A DNA stretch of 13,674 bases from JBDLID01 sp039715055 (GTDB taxonomy: Bacteria; Desulfobacterota; Desulfobulbia; Desulfobulbales; Desulfocapsaceae). Location: the NCBI GenBank assembly GCA_039715055.1, contig JBDLID010000083.1:1-13674 (forward strand). The letters are read 5' to 3'. Numbering within the stretch: the first letter of the stretch is position 1; every line of letters starts with the position of its first letter. The position numbers and the translations under genes were made by a program. The notes below the pieces were generated by a model. That model had not been told where the DNA came from, did no database searches, and saw nothing but the letters and a program-made list of their open reading frames with translations. Below are positions 12,102 to 13,674 of the stretch, in pieces.

Positions 12102-13674
12102 CAACCTATATCACCACCCCCATATATTACGTCAATGCCCAGCCTCACCTGGGACACGCCTATTCGACCATCATCGCCGACACCTACAGCCGCTTCAGCC
12201 GGTTGACCGGTGAAGAGACCCGCTTTCAGACAGGCACCGATGAACATGGCGACAAGATTGTTGAAGCCGCGGAAAAAGAGGGCCTTGGCCCCCGTGACTA
12301 TGTGGACCGGATCTCACAGATGTTCCGCTCCAGCTGGCCTCCCCTGTCCATTGAGCCGGACCGCTTTATCCGCACCACCGACGAAGATCACATCAAGACG
12401 GTGCAGGACATTCTCCAGGCAGTCTACGATAAGGGCGATATCTACTTCGACGAATATTCCGGGCTCTACTGCACCGGCTGTGAACGTTTTCTCACCGAAA
12501 AGGAACTGGTCGACGGCAATTGCCCGGATCACCAGGTGCCGCCGGACGCCATCACTGAGCAGAATTATTTTTTCCGGATGTCCAACTATCAGCAGCAGCT
12601 CATTGATCATATCAAGGCCAACCCGGATTTCATCTCGCCGGAACGCTACAAAAACGAGGTACTCTCTTTTCTCAGTGAAAAGCTGGAGGACCTCTGCATC
12701 TCCCGCCCCAAGAGTCGTCTGACCTGGGGTATTGAACTGCCCTTTGACAACAACTTTGTTACCTATGTCTGGTTTGACGCCCTGATTAACTACCTGACCG
12801 GTCTCGGCTATCCGGACGGTGAAGATTACAAAAAATTCTGGCCCGCGGCTGAGCACCTCATTGCCAAGGATATTCTTAAACCGCACGGCATCTACTGGCC
12901 GACCATGCTGATGTCCATGGGGGTTCCGCTCTACCAGAAACTCCACGTCCACGGCTACTGGAACGTGGATGAGACCAAGATGTCAAAATCCATCGGCAAT
13001 GTTGTGCGACCGGCTGAGCTCGTTGAGGAGTATGGGGTGGACACCTTTCGCTACTTCTCCCTGCGCGAGATGTCATTTGGCCTCGACGCCTCATTCAGCC
13101 GCCAATCCATTGAATCCCGGCATAATTCCGACCTTGCCAACGATCTCGGCAACCTCTACTCCCGTTCCACGGCAATGATCGAGAAGTACTGCGCGGGCCA
13201 GGTGCCCGCCCCGGCCCAATCAGAAAAGATTGACAAAGAGCTGCAGGATGTGATTCTAAAAATGGTGCCCGTCTACAGTGCGGCCATGACCAGTTTCCAG
13301 TTTCACAAGGGGCTCCAGGCGGTATGGGAGGTGATCAGTACCGCCAACAAATACATTGTCACCAATGAACCGTGGACACTGGACAAGGAGGGCAACCATG
13401 AACGGTTGAACACGGTCCTCTATCACCTGGCCGAATGCCTCCGTGTCCTGGCCCTGGTCCTGCGCCCGGTCATGCCAACTACTGCTGCCAAAATGGTTCA
13501 GGGACTTGGCCTTGCAGACGACGATGCCATTATCAGCCTTCTGGCGGATGGCTCTGCATGGGGCCTGCTGCCGGCTGACTCCAAACTTGAAAAAATCGGA
13601 CCACTCTTTCCCCGGTTGGCCAAGAAGAAAAATCAGGAGCAGTCGCAACCAGTGAAACAGAAGAAGAAAAAGGC
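12098..13674 (+). CDS. metG: Methionyl-tRNA synthetase, 5' part
   Basis: Partial: 525 codons plus 2 nt, open to the right edge. The class I landmarks are present: TPIYYVNAQPHLGHAYS with HLGH at 17-20, TGTDEHGDKI, a zinc knuckle Cys125-x2-Cys128-x13-Cys142-x2-His145, the WFDALINYLTG segment, and KMSKS at 294-298 (ETKMSKSIGNVV). The Cys-Cys-Cys-His knuckle and its spacing match the Thermus/Bacillus-type enzyme rather than E. coli MetG, which has two knuckles. It attaches methionine to tRNA(Met). The anticodon-binding helical domain follows (about 350-500). The visible end is a Lys/Gln-rich linker (KKKNQEQSQPVKQKKKK), which may lead to a C-terminal tRNA-binding domain outside the window. The ATG overlaps the ricT stop by 4 bp, so the two are translated together. 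Confidence 0.96.
   Translation, partial: MTTYITTPIYYVNAQPHLGHAYSTIIADTYSRFSRLTGEETRFQTGTDEHGDKIVEAAEKEGLGPRDYVDRISQMFRSSWPPLSIEPDRFIRTTDEDHIKTVQDILQAVYDKGDIYFDEYSGLYCTGCERFLTEKELVDGNCPDHQVPPDAITEQNYFFRMSNYQQQLIDHIKANPDFISPERYKNEVLSFLSEKLEDLCISRPKSRLTWGIELPFDNNFVTYVWFDALINYLTGLGYPDGEDYKKFWPAAEHLIAKDILKPHGIYWPTMLMSMGVPLYQKLHVHGYWNVDETKMSKSIGNVVRPAELVEEYGVDTFRYFSLREMSFGLDASFSRQSIESRHNSDLANDLGNLYSRSTAMIEKYCAGQVPAPAQSEKIDKELQDVILKMVPVYSAAMTSFQFHKGLQAVWEVISTANKYIVTNEPWTLDKEGNHERLNTVLYHLAECLRVLALVLRPVMPTTAAKMVQGLGLADDDAIISLLADGSAWGLLPADSKLEKIGPLFPRLAKKKNQEQSQPVKQKKKK

Overview
The window looks like a chromosomal piece from a Gram-negative anaerobe of the Desulfobacterota, most likely a Desulfobulbales-type sulfate reducer (Desulfotalea/Desulfocapsa-like). 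That placement is an inference from gene content and protein style; no marker gene in the window proves it. I see no rRNA, tRNA, CRISPR array, transposase or phage gene.

Left half, minus strand (about 5930 down to 1): a tightly packed operon of type-II fatty-acid/polyketide genes. In transcription order it encodes an acyl carrier protein, a phytoene-desaturase/CrtI-type FAD oxidoreductase, a KAS II-type condensing enzyme with an intact Cys-His-His triad, a KAS III (FabH)-like protein that keeps only the catalytic Cys, a FabD-like acyltransferase lacking the usual oxyanion Gln and malonate-binding Arg, and the start of a 3-hydroxyacyl-CoA dehydrogenase-like protein that leaves the window. After the ACP, genes overlap or sit 0-1 bp apart. 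A good sigma-70-type promoter lies about 320 nt upstream of the ACP. This set is not housekeeping fatty-acid synthesis. It looks like a dedicated pathway for an unusual acyl chain, of the general kind proposed for anammox ladderane candidate clusters. It is the most interesting part of the window.

Middle, minus strand (6086-7378): a complete MTA/SAH deaminase-type amidohydrolase (mtaD-like) with its own probable promoter, divergent from the genes to its right.

Right half, plus strand (7746-13674): housekeeping genes. ychF is followed by a 123-bp imperfect palindromic element. Then come an OB-fold plus HD-domain (YhaM-like) exoribonuclease, holB (DNA polymerase III delta prime), ricT (PSP1 family, cysteine-rich) and metG (methionyl-tRNA synthetase, cut by the window end). 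The holB-ricT-metG set echoes the holB-yaaT neighbourhood of Firmicutes. Two very short coupled reading frames precede holB.

Gene-free stretches over 300 bp are 5595-6085 (promoter, long leader, coding-like fragments without a usable start) and 7379-7745 (divergent promoter region, one 21-codon candidate frame with a strong ribosome binding site, small hairpins).
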